From: Sulfolobus acidocaldarius SUSAZ | Lineage (GTDB): Archaea; Thermoproteota; Thermoprotei_A; Sulfolobales; Sulfolobaceae | NCBI GenBank assembly: GCA_000508305.1 | Contig: CP006977.1 | Location: 248,001-312,000, forward strand | DNA length: 64,000 nt | Direction: 5' to 3' | Shown here: positions 54,422 through 62,211 of the stretch, one piece after another | How the letters are laid out: each line of letters opens with the position of its first letter | Numbering within the stretch: position 1 is the first letter of the stretch | The notes under the pieces: model-generated | What the model saw: only the letters and a program-made list of their open reading frames with translations | Databases searched by the model: none | Told to the model about the DNA's origin: nothing | Position numbers and translations under genes: made by a program

Positions 54422-54552
54422 AGTTTCTTTATTTGTATCTCTCTACATCTAGCAAGACACTCTGAGATACTTATGAATTTCCAGTTTGGTGACCTACTAC
54501 CGGCTGTAAGACAGTCTTTTACACATTCCTCATTAGATGTTTGTTGCTCCAT
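54418..54552 (-). CDS. Small protein with two CxxxC motifs
   Basis: 44 residues from ATG 54552 (a longer, hydrophobic front to 54639 is less likely). Motifs ECVKDC and ECLARC are twin CX3C, as in small metal- or disulfide-linked helical hairpins. It is tail-to-tail with the ligase, overlapping by four nt. Role unknown; it sits inside the lbpA cluster and could be a thiol or zinc-binding partner. Confidence 0.5.
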   Translation of the reverse strand: MEQQTSNEECVKDCLTAGSRSPNWKFISISECLARCREIQIKKL

Positions 54553-54615
54553 AATTAAAAATAAACAAAAACAAAAAAGAAAAATTTTTCTCCCTATGAT
54601 AAAAGAATAAATTAA

Positions 54616-55065
54616 ATGACAAAGGAAAGGGTGAATCAATTAGAGCTAGAGGTTGAAGCAATTGTTGAAGTTGATGGAAAGGAATATAAAGTGGTAACAG
54701 TTCCTACAGCTGAGGAATATACAGGTTTTCCTCCCTCATGGGAGTTTGTGAAAGCTAATATGTTAAAATGGAAACCTTACTTTAAAGCTAAAATGTTAAA
54801 TTTCAATGGTCAATTGATCCCCGCATTAGAAAACGTCTTGCTAAATATGGACGAGAATATGTATGAGTTTCTACTTGATATATACTACACCTTTAAGGTA
54901 AACAGACCCTCCATTGAAACAAATATTAGTACAATAATCACCAGACAAATAGAAAGGCTTGAAGAAAAATTGAACAGAACTTTCAACGAGAAGGAGAGGA
55001 CTGACCTTTACATAAAATATGGCATAGAGGCAGCTATCCTCAAGGACATAGGTGTAATAAATTGA
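54616..55065 (+). CDS. Unknown protein upstream of osmC
   Basis: 149 residues. N-terminal beta-rich part (ELEVEAIVEVDGKEYKVVT) followed by helices with EEKLNRTFNEKERTDLYIKY. No cysteine. No family known to me. Its stop overlaps osmC at TTGA, so it is translated with OsmC. Member of the lbpA region operon group. Confidence 0.55.
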   Translation: MTKERVNQLELEVEAIVEVDGKEYKVVTVPTAEEYTGFPPSWEFVKANMLKWKPYFKAKMLNFNGQLIPALENVLLNMDENMYEFLLDIYYTFKVNRPSIETNISTIITRQIERLEEKLNRTFNEKERTDLYIKYGIEAAILKDIGVIN

Positions 55066-55487
55066 CAATAATCACATTTACGGCTGAAGGGGAATTTTCA
55101 GGGGATAAGGTCACTATAACTATAATGGATGATCAAATTCTAGAAGTTGGAACTTTAGGCTCAAACTATGTTAAACCTGAGGAATTATGTTTAGCTTCAG
55201 CATTGTCATGTCTTATACTAACAGTTAATTACATTGCAAAGGAGAAAGGGGTAGACGTGAAAGGAATAGAGGGTTATATAGAGGGAAAGTTAGATCCTGA
55301 TGGATTTCAAGGTAAAAACAGTGTACCACCAGGCTTACTCGAAGTCAACTATCATATTTCAGTTAAGTCCAATGATACCAAGATTAATGAGGTTATAGAG
55401 GAGGCTGAAAAGAGGTGTCCTATGAAAGATACATTGACAAGAGGAATAAAAGTGAATATAAGGTGGAAAATAGAAGAGACTAATTGA
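55062..55487 (+). CDS. OsmC-family protein, thiol peroxidase-like
   Basis: 141 residues. Conserved Cys pair: SALSCLILTVNYIAKEKG and KRCPMKDTL, with PEELCLASALSC before it. OsmC/Ohr proteins reduce organic hydroperoxides with a Cys pair and often use lipoyl-type dithiols. TTG start overlapping the previous stop. Its location beside lbpA and the ligases makes a lipoyl-dependent reductant plausible but not shown. Confidence 0.8.
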   Translation: MTIITFTAEGEFSGDKVTITIMDDQILEVGTLGSNYVKPEELCLASALSCLILTVNYIAKEKGVDVKGIEGYIEGKLDPDGFQGKNSVPPGLLEVNYHISVKSNDTKINEVIEEAEKRCPMKDTLTRGIKVNIRWKIEETN

Positions 55488-55520
55488 AAATGAGCTTTAA
55501 TTCAGAGAGGGGGATTAAAC

Positions 55521-55844
55521 ATGTCTGAGTTACTAAAACCTGGTGAGAGGGAAAGAGATGAAATTATCGCTTACATTCAAGTACTGCTAGACTATTTGAA
55601 TGATTTCATTAGCAAACATAGAAGTGAATTAATTAAACTTGGGGTCATGAGTAGGTTACTTAAAAATATCTCATTCATATCTATGCATAAATATAGCCCC
55701 GAAATCTACATAAGAGAATATTGGGATGAAATAGTTAGTATTATGGATACCTTGAAAAAAGACCCCCAACTAGAGAAAGAGATTGTAGAGATGAACGATA
55801 TATTAGAGAAAATAAGCGAGTTAAGAAAGTCGCTCTTACAGTAG
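55521..55844 (+). CDS. Unknown helical protein
   Basis: 107 residues, helical with RERDEIIAYIQVLLDYLNDF and a coiled-coil-like end (EIVEMNDILEKISELRKSLL). No cysteine. No family recognised. ATG is preceded by a GAGGGGGATT site, and it lies 33 nt after osmC, so co-transcription is likely. Confidence 0.5.
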   Translation: MSELLKPGERERDEIIAYIQVLLDYLNDFISKHRSELIKLGVMSRLLKNISFISMHKYSPEIYIREYWDEIVSIMDTLKKDPQLEKEIVEMNDILEKISELRKSLLQ

Positions 55845-55972
55845 AAATTTAAAAATAGTAAACCTCTTAAAATATTTTTTTGAAATTGTGAGCCAAATCA
55901 AAAGTATACCTATTAACTATGAAATTATACTAAAAAATAAGGATAAATATAAACTAGAAATTAAAAATATTT

Positions 55973-56061
55973 CAATGCAATCGTCCTCCTCCGGTCAAGA
56001 AGTAGCAAAAAACCTACTCTTCAGAACGGAGAGGAGGTAGACTCTGGGCTTTGCTTCATTG
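55973..56061 (+). ncRNA. Possible hairpin RNA overlapping the end of the Lrp-type gene
   Basis: Purine-rich and pyrimidine-rich arms form an imperfect inverted repeat: AGTAG (56001-56005) pairs with CTACT (56014-56018) around a CAAAAAAC loop; TCCTCCTCCG (55984-55993) pairs with CGGAGAGGAGG (56027-56037) with a bulge; CAATG (55973-55977) pairs with CATTG (56057-56061). An AT-rich stretch with TATA-like runs precedes it. It is antisense to the last codons of the Lrp-type gene on the minus strand. It may be an ncRNA, a shared terminator or simply a hairpin. Confidence 0.35.
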
Positions 56062-56830
56062 TTTTGAATTCATAATCATATATTATCATGACATCTGAAT
56101 CCTTATCAACCTCTCTGGCACCGTTAATATACTTCTTAGCTCCTTCCACATTATCAGCATAACAAACAGTTATTCCAGCATAACCATCAGTAAATTGCCA
56201 CAATTTACATTCCTGTAAAACGGGTGATATATCCTCAATTCTCTTAGAGAACATAGAGAATATAACTATGTCTGCTCTTCCTAGATTAATTTCCGGCACT
56301 ATCAAAATCATTCCTCTGAATCTCATGTGCCTTATATGTTTTTCTATAACTCTACTGTTAATACCTAACTTTTTAGAAATCTCAGAAGAAGCTAGCCTAG
56401 GATCTTCCTTTAGCATTTCAACAATCTTCTTATCTAAACTTGAGGGTTTGAGCTTGTATTGAACAGGTAAGTAAGTTAGTATGGGATCTCCCAATTCCTT
56501 ACGCATATACTCTATCCTATCCTTTAACTCAGTTTGACTTGAACCGTATATGCCATAGACATTAAGCCATTCTAAACATCTTAACTTAAAGGAAATCCAA
56601 TCAGCGTCTATCTCCTTGTAATTCTTAAAGGCAATATACAATTGATATTGACCATAAAAGTTAGGGTTAATATATAGCTTAAATCCCTTTAAAATATTAC
56701 TATCTACAAGTTTTCGGAACCTATAATTTAAACTTGCAGGCGTCAAGTTAAGCAGACTGGCTATTCTTCTCTGCGATATTCTGCCATCTTTAAGAAAAAA
56801 CGAAAGAATTCTCTTATCTACTATATCCAT
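56021..56830 (-). CDS. Lrp/AsnC-type transcription regulator with two helix-turn-helix domains
   Basis: 269 residues. The N-terminal winged helix is AsnC-like (VDKRILSFFLKDGRISQRRIA, LLNLTPASLNYRFRKLV), and a second HTH follows near residues 130-170 (DKKIVEMLKEDPRLASSEIS, KKLGINSRVIEKHIRHMRF). The C-terminus has a short ligand-like beta region. It may regulate neighbours such as the DUF1059 genes or the sulfur operons; no operator was identified. The gene ends inside the hairpin region. Confidence 0.78.
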   Translation of the reverse strand: MDIVDKRILSFFLKDGRISQRRIASLLNLTPASLNYRFRKLVDSNILKGFKLYINPNFYGQYQLYIAFKNYKEIDADWISFKLRCLEWLNVYGIYGSSQTELKDRIEYMRKELGDPILTYLPVQYKLKPSSLDKKIVEMLKEDPRLASSEISKKLGINSRVIEKHIRHMRFRGMILIVPEINLGRADIVIFSMFSKRIEDISPVLQECKLWQFTDGYAGITVCYADNVEGAKKYINGAREVDKDSDVMIIYDYEFKTMKQSPESTSSPF

Positions 56831-56834
56831 GGAA

Positions 56835-57038
56835 TCACACTTTCTTAATGTTTTGTTTTATCTTTTCTACTACATCTGATGGAATTTCTTTCATACCGTG
56901 GGAAGTCTTAGCATGAACCTTCAGTATTTCTAGCACTTCTTGTTCAGAAGAGGCATTCTTTACTTCAAATCCGCAGCTCATCCCTACACTACTACAACTA
57001 AATTCGTACTTCTTCTTCTTGCCGAATCCAAATACCAT
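56835..57038 (-). CDS. DUF1059 single-domain protein
   Basis: 67 residues: KKKYEFSCSSVGMSCGFEVKN, then HAKTSHGMKEIPSDVVEKI. Cys-x5-Cys and a histidine pair (HAKTSH) fit the DUF1059 pattern, which may bind metal. It lies just upstream of the regulator on the same strand (4 nt gap). A two-domain relative is encoded on the other strand at 57124. Confidence 0.75.
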   Translation of the reverse strand: MVFGFGKKKKYEFSCSSVGMSCGFEVKNASSEQEVLEILKVHAKTSHGMKEIPSDVVEKIKQNIKKV

Positions 57039-57123
57039 ATATTATAATTAGGTGAAAGATATATTTATTAATTCATTAAAACTATTCAAACGCCTCTATA
57101 TATACTAAAAAAAGTATTATTAT

Positions 57124-57486
57124 ATGATGGTAAAGTACACCTTCAAATGTGCGGATGTAGGAATGGACTGCGGATTCGAAATAGTTAATGCTGGGAGTGA
57201 AGATGAGTTACTAGAAGAACTCAAATCCCATGCAAAAATGTCACACGGACTAACATCAATATCATCTGATCTTTTAAACAAAATAAAGCAAAACATAAAG
57301 AAGAGCGGAAAATACTATTTCGCTTGTAGTAATGTAGGAATGGACTGCGGATTCGAAATAAAGGCATCATCTTCAGAACAAGAGTTACTGGAAGAGCTTA
57401 TGGTTCATGCAAAGATGTCTCACGGACTAACATCAATACCACAGGAAACCTTAAACAAGATAAAGCAAAATATCAAAGTAATGTAA
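57124..57486 (+). CDS. Tandem DUF1059 protein (two domains)
   Basis: 120 residues made of two DUF1059 domains, each with a Cys pair (CADVGMDCGFE, CSNVGMDCGFE) and a HAKMSHGLTSI stretch. The two halves share a perfect 29-base DNA match (57155-57183 and 57332-57360), so this is a recent tandem duplication, perhaps from the single-domain gene next door. Function unknown; metal binding by four ligands per domain is likely. Confidence 0.82.
   Translation: MMVKYTFKCADVGMDCGFEIVNAGSEDELLEELKSHAKMSHGLTSISSDLLNKIKQNIKKSGKYYFACSNVGMDCGFEIKASSSEQELLEELMVHAKMSHGLTSIPQETLNKIKQNIKVM
57155..57360 (+). repeat. 29-base direct repeat pair in the tandem DUF1059 gene
   Basis: 57155-57183 and 57332-57360 are identical, starting ATGTAGGAATGGACTGCGG. 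The following stretches (CATGCAAA and CGGACTAACATCAATA) are also nearly identical. Confidence 0.85.
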
Positions 57487-57488
57487 AA

Positions 57489-57520
57489 AGTTTTTTATTC
57501 TTTTTTACCTTTATTCTTAT
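57489..57520 (+). terminator. T-rich terminator after the DUF1059 gene
   Basis: Runs of T (AGTTTTTTATTCTTTTTT, then ACCTTTATTC) begin three bases after the stop at 57486, matching the poly-T terminators of Sulfolobus. Confidence 0.5.
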
Positions 57521-57568
57521 AGAACTAATATACACTCTCTGAAGTCGCTATTAACTCTTAAACTCTAC

Positions 57569-57967
57569 TCATACATGGAAGAATTCGGGTTTAAATATCA
57601 TAACATAAAATAAAAAGAGTGTAACGAGTATGTAAAGTACAGATACAAACCTCATCCTCCTTCTAAACTCAACTACTCCCCTATAAGTAAGTCTATAATG
57701 GTAAAATTCCAAGAACAGGATGAAGGGAGATATAATAAAGGCATAATAAGCCCATCTGGGAAATCCTAACTCCATCCACATATAAGCTCCTGATAAAGCG
57801 GTAACAAACAAGGATATAATCTCAATAAAAACTAACTTTCTATAGGCTACTAATATTGATGAATCTGTTAATTTCATAAATTCAATGAGATAATAAGCCC
57901 CAGTACTAAGACCAGCCCATCCTATAATTCCTAACAAATGGATATACAACATTAATTCATAGAACAC
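57569..57967 (-). CDS. Small four-helix membrane protein, possible DUF2269/CopD-like
   Basis: 132 residues with four hydrophobic helices. IHLLGIIGWAGLSTGAYYLI at the N-terminus with a conserved-looking His and GW, and VALSGAYMWMELGFPRWAYY-like loop, resemble DUF2269 or copper-resistance D domain proteins. Start GTG 57967 or ATG 57952. Alone between unrelated genes; function unknown. Confidence 0.6.
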   Translation of the reverse strand: MFYELMLYIHLLGIIGWAGLSTGAYYLIEFMKLTDSSILVAYRKLVFIEIISLFVTALSGAYMWMELGFPRWAYYAFIISPFILFLEFYHYRLTYRGVVEFRRRMRFVSVLYILVTLFLFYVMIFKPEFFHV

Positions 57968-58131
57968 ACTGAACTAATCTAATCATTCTTTAAAAGAATT
58001 TATAAAACGTTAATGGACAATTTACCTTAATCTTTGTGATTTTAGCAATATTTCAGTCCACAGAATTATGGAAAACAAAAAACAGAAAGAACTTTCATGC
58101 GTTTTAACTTACAGTAAGATTAATTTTCAGT

Positions 58132-58959
58132 TCAGGCTATATATCTACTTTGAATCTCTGGCAAAGCCATAACTAGCTGCGATGCCTGGAGACTACTGGA
58201 TGATTGAGATGTAGTAGTGGTCGAAGATGTACCGTTCAAGAAAACGTTACAGACATTTGCAGGTTTCCCGCCATCAATTTGACAAATATACTTAGTAATT
58301 AGATTAGCCTGCGCATAAACTTGCAAATATATTTGACTATTTGTATCATTGAGTTGGCTTATAACATAATTCCAGTCATGCCCTGACATGAGACCGGGAT
58401 CAATTGAAGTACCTACCTGATAATAGTACCCTATTATTATGAATGGTATCTGACCCTTACCATATTGGGTCCACATTTGATAAATATTGGTAGGAACGGG
58501 TTCTAATTGACTTCCATTTCTAGCCTCATACTCTATCCCTATAAAAGATATATATGGACTAGTGTAGTTAGCCTTCACAAAAGTAAAGGTAGGTGTATTA
58601 GGATAGACGTCTGAAGAACTAGATTGCATATACTCTAAGCCTGTAAAATTTCCAAATCTAAGAAGAGCTAATATTAGAGCCCATCGTTCAACTGCACAAT
58701 AGGGACACCATTCAGCTCCTACGTATATCACCGCAGGTTTACCCTCTGATGAAAAGTTTAATGGCAGAACTTGTAAGTTAGTAGGATAAGCTTGTACATT
58801 ATAACCCTGTTTACTTAACTCAACTAACTGTGGATATATGGAGACATTCTTACCTAAAGACGATGAATTATTTGAAGACGACAGCGAAACACCTATAATG
58901 ACGCCAGTTATAATTATTAGTAAAACTATAACAATAATCTTGTAATACTTAGATGGCAT
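58132..58959 (-). CDS. DUF929-type secreted thioredoxin-like protein
   Basis: 275 residues. N-terminal transmembrane helix ([19 protein letters not shown]) and a Ser/Asn-rich linker anchor it outside the membrane. The exposed domain has [12 protein letters not shown], a CPYC redox site, as in DUF929 proteins. It ends with a Ser/Thr stretch and [13 protein letters not shown]. Extracytoplasmic thiol-disulfide chemistry at low pH is likely. Divergent from the S/T-rich protein at 59061. Confidence 0.75.
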   Translation of the reverse strand: MPSKYYKIIVIVLLIIITGVIIGVSLSSSNNSSSLGKNVSIYPQLVELSKQGYNVQAYPTNLQVLPLNFSSEGKPAVIYVGAEWCPYCAVERWALILALLRFGNFTGLEYMQSSSSDVYPNTPTFTFVKANYTSPYISFIGIEYEARNGSQLEPVPTNIYQMWTQYGKGQIPFIIIGYYYQVGTSIDPGLMSGHDWNYVISQLNDTNSQIYLQVYAQANLITKYICQIDGGKPANVCNVFLNGTSSTTTTSQSSSSLQASQLVMALPEIQSRYIA

Positions 58960-59060
58960 ACTTAGGTTTATTCATAAAATCCCATATATTAGTTTGTCGT
59001 TAGAAAATTTTTAACTAATTCTTAAGTAAGAAAATAGACGCTATCATAAATGATGAGAAA

Positions 59061-60149
59061 ATGAGTAAACACAACAAAAATATTAGAGCGGTATCTAACA
59101 CTGTATTTGTAGCTGTAGCCGTAATCCTTATTATAATTGCAGCTGCAGGTTTCGCACTATATGCCACCAAGCCTTCGACTACGTCAACTGTTACTACTAC
59201 AGTGCCAACAACTATAGTTTCCACAGTAACTACACCAGGAATGACAACCACCTCTACACAGACTGTTACATCAACTCAAACAGTTACATCAACTCAGACT
59301 ACTACAGTTACTTCTACTTTGACTCAGCCTGTTACTGTTAATTCCTCTGGTGCCTTTTACAATGGTCAAGTTATAACATTCCAGTACACTGCCCAGTTCA
59401 TGTGTACTCCACCTTCTACTACTTTCTTCCCCAATGAGACTAACCAGAGTAAGGTTGCAATGGGTTGTGAGGTTGGTGCTGGTAATATTTCAGCATTCCC
59501 CAAGAACGCTGCCCCTGTGTTTGTCTTAGTCCCTGCATTTGCCAGTTTGTCAATATTTGGTGTTCCTCAACTTGGTGCAACATCTCAGGGCTTCCCCACA
59601 TTTACTTACAATAACGTGACTTATGTTATTACCACACAGTGTGGTGCTGCTTTGACAAAGACTGCCTGTCCTGACCACATGAGTTTGATCTACTCCCCAG
59701 CATTTACTGCTGTTGAGCAGGCTTTGGGTATTAAGAATGGTGTGTTTGGTCTACCTGAGGGTGTTTTGCCAACACCAGCCCACGATCATTTGGTTACATT
59801 TGCAACAAATCAGAGCATACCATGGTATATTGTTGTTGTTTTGGTTTTTGATCCAAACATATTCCCCAACCCAATTACAGGCCAATGCCAGGCTATAGTA
59901 CCATCAAATACAACTAACCCAACAGCTAACTGTTTAAATAATATTCAGGCACTTGAGAATGCAATGATGACTTATGACAGTGCAGTTGGAATGGCAAATG
60001 CTAAGAACCCAATATGGAAAACACTTGTTAATGCAGACTTACAGGTTGTTGTCCCAGGGATAACATCACCAACTCAACTAATGTCAGCAACAAACTCAAA
60101 CATGGTATTATACTTCAGCGACCCAGCAGTATACCCATACCCAATATAA
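59061..60149 (+). CDS. Secreted Ser/Thr-rich protein of unusual codon use
   Basis: 362 residues. One N-terminal helix (TVFVAVAVILIIIAAAGFALY) is followed by about 55 residues of Thr/Ser/Val repeats (SSTQTVTSTQTV-like), a heavily glycosylated stalk, then a globular domain with several cysteines (MCTPPS, GCEVGAG, TQCGAALTKTACPDH, NCLNN). Codon use differs from the neighbours, with many C-ending codons and TTG for Leu. It could be a surface enzyme or a stalked substrate-binding protein. High expression or transfer could explain the codon use. No family recognised. Confidence 0.65.
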   Translation: MSKHNKNIRAVSNTVFVAVAVILIIIAAAGFALYATKPSTTSTVTTTVPTTIVSTVTTPGMTTTSTQTVTSTQTVTSTQTTTVTSTLTQPVTVNSSGAFYNGQVITFQYTAQFMCTPPSTTFFPNETNQSKVAMGCEVGAGNISAFPKNAAPVFVLVPAFASLSIFGVPQLGATSQGFPTFTYNNVTYVITTQCGAALTKTACPDHMSLIYSPAFTAVEQALGIKNGVFGLPEGVLPTPAHDHLVTFATNQSIPWYIVVVLVFDPNIFPNPITGQCQAIVPSNTTNPTANCLNNIQALENAMMTYDSAVGMANAKNPIWKTLVNADLQVVVPGITSPTQLMSATNSNMVLYFSDPAVYPYPI

Positions 60150-60256
60150 AACAACAAACATAAATATTAAATCCATATATTAAGTAAATTATAATTTTTT
60201 TATACTAAACAATAAATTTCCATTTTTATCCTATAGGAACAAATGAATACATTTAT

Positions 60257-61660
60257 CTACCATGATATATTTTCCATAGTTTTTGCTATTTTCAGTAGTG
60301 CCTCATCATGATAAATTTTACCTATTATTTGTAAGCCTATTGGTAATCCACTCAATTTAACTGAAGGAATACTAATTGCTGGAAAACCAAGTAGGTTAAC
60401 AAACGCGGTATATCTAATAATGATTCTCCTATAATCTAGTTCCTTACCGATTATCTCATTAGCCTTTGGAGGAAGGATAGGAACCGTTGGGGTTATCACA
60501 GCATCAACGTGATTGAAAAGTTTAAGGAAATCACTAATTAAATACTTTCTCGATATCATGGATTGGATATATTCATGAGCAGGAATTGACAGACCACTTC
60601 TGATTAACTCTGCCACATCCCTGGGGTAATCACTCTCCCTGGATAAGAACAAATCTTTGTGAAATGCAGCTGCCTCTGCGAGTCTTATATTTGTCGTAAT
60701 TTTATTAGAAGCTTCTATATCGAAATTTACACGTTTCATCTTAAAACCCTCGGAGTCAAGTTTTGAGACCACATTATCTAAAAATTCTTTCTCCACCTCA
60801 GTCTGGCTTTCTTGTAGTAATACGCCTAATGTAATCTTTCGAGGCTCTACACCTTGAGCTATGTTATCTATGTTTATTCTTGGGATATGGACTGTCGAAG
60901 AGTCGTTCTCGTCATAACCCATTATAAAGTGAGAGATCAGTGCAACATCTAAAACAGTTTTGCTTAAAACACCTATGGTATCTAGAGACCAAGCAGTTGG
61001 AAACAATCCGTATCTGCTTATGAGACCATTACTAGGTTTATACCCTATCACACCACAGAATGAGGCGGGAACTCTTACTGACCCGACCGTGTCGGTACCC
61101 AATGAGACAGGAACAGAGCCAAAGGCTACTGATGATGCTGAACCTCCGCTAGAGCCACCTGTTATCCTTTCAGTATCTAAAGGATTTCTTGTAGGTCCAA
61201 ACTCCGAGACGAGATTAGTAACGCCTGACGCGAAGGCATGGAGATTGTTTTTACCTACAATTATGGCATCTGCCTCAAGTAGTTTGTTGACAACAGTAGC
61301 GTTATAATTAGGATAAAATTCTCTGAAGATCTTGCTAGCTATTGTTGTTCTTATACCTTTGCTAAATATGTTGTCTTTTACTGCGACAGGTAAACCTGAT
61401 AAGGGACCTAGAGGTATTCCTCTTTTAAAATGCTCCTCTAATTTCTCAGCATGTCTAAGAGCTTCCTCTTTAATAACTGTTATATAGCTGTTGAACTTTT
61501 CAGCGTCAGTTTTCATTTTAGCTAGTGTATGCTGAATTAAATCTACAGGACTTTGATTCTTATTAATAATTTCACTTAAGGTGAGAATTACCTCTGGCTT
61601 CGGTCTAATATAGTCTGGACCTATAATTTTTTGAATATCGTTCATGATTTTAGTAGACAT
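60257..61660 (-). CDS. Amidase (amidase signature family)
   Basis: 467 residues. Ser-cis-Ser-Lys triad region: catalytic Lys in VAVKDNIFSKG, GGSSGGSASSVA, TDTVGSVRVPASFCG with GYKPSNG. The C-terminus has SGLPIGLQIIG. It hydrolyses amides, of unknown type; GatA-like use is unlikely because no GatB or GatC is nearby. It is cytoplasmic and intact. Confidence 0.85.
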   Translation of the reverse strand: MSTKIMNDIQKIIGPDYIRPKPEVILTLSEIINKNQSPVDLIQHTLAKMKTDAEKFNSYITVIKEEALRHAEKLEEHFKRGIPLGPLSGLPVAVKDNIFSKGIRTTIASKIFREFYPNYNATVVNKLLEADAIIVGKNNLHAFASGVTNLVSEFGPTRNPLDTERITGGSSGGSASSVAFGSVPVSLGTDTVGSVRVPASFCGVIGYKPSNGLISRYGLFPTAWSLDTIGVLSKTVLDVALISHFIMGYDENDSSTVHIPRINIDNIAQGVEPRKITLGVLLQESQTEVEKEFLDNVVSKLDSEGFKMKRVNFDIEASNKITTNIRLAEAAAFHKDLFLSRESDYPRDVAELIRSGLSIPAHEYIQSMISRKYLISDFLKLFNHVDAVITPTVPILPPKANEIIGKELDYRRIIIRYTAFVNLLGFPAISIPSVKLSGLPIGLQIIGKIYHDEALLKIAKTMENISW

Positions 61661-61914
61661 GATATTTTACATTAAAACCGTAATAATTAAACATAAAATA
61701 TTTTTCTTACCATGAAAATCGCGGAATATTATATAAAAACGTTTAAAATTTCAACATTAAAAATTTCAACATTACCGTCATTATTCTCGGGATCTAAGAA
61801 TAGCGGAAAAACACCCCATGAAAGAAACCTACGCCACTCAAAAAGATCTTCTAAAGCCGAAATATAACAAAAAATAAAAACTTTTGACATTTAAAAAGCC
61901 TTTATGCCTTCCCC

Positions 61915-62112
61915 TTACTTCTTCTTCTCTGCTCTTGCTAACATGTCTAATAATTCTTTTGGAGCGTCTTTCTCGCTGACAGCTCCTCTACCTGTCTTAC
62001 CATTGTCGTCAAAGGTAAAGGACACCATTTTGCCGACTCTCCAGACCTTCTTTATCTTTGAAGTGTCTACTTCTTTCTCTTCACCCTTATACTTAAACCT
62101 CACTTTTGCCAT
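61915..62112 (-). CDS. sac7e: Sac7/Sso7-type chromatin DNA-binding protein
   Basis: 65 residues: [52 protein letters not shown]. The SH3-like fold binds the DNA minor groove and bends it. It matches Sac7e of S. acidocaldarius as I recall it, apparently with Phe instead of Tyr in SFT(Y/F)DDNG; the Ala after the Met and the KKK end differ from Sac7d. This is the main clue to the organism. Abundant nucleoid protein; short AT-rich upstream region. Confidence 0.93.
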   Translation of the reverse strand: MAKVRFKYKGEEKEVDTSKIKKVWRVGKMVSFTFDDNGKTGRGAVSEKDAPKELLDMLARAEKKK

Positions 62113-62211
62113 ATTTGTTCATGTATATCTTAAATTCGCCATTAATTAATATTATCATTAATATACCAGTATTACATTAATATCCAAATATCATTAGTAT
62201 CACATTACAAT

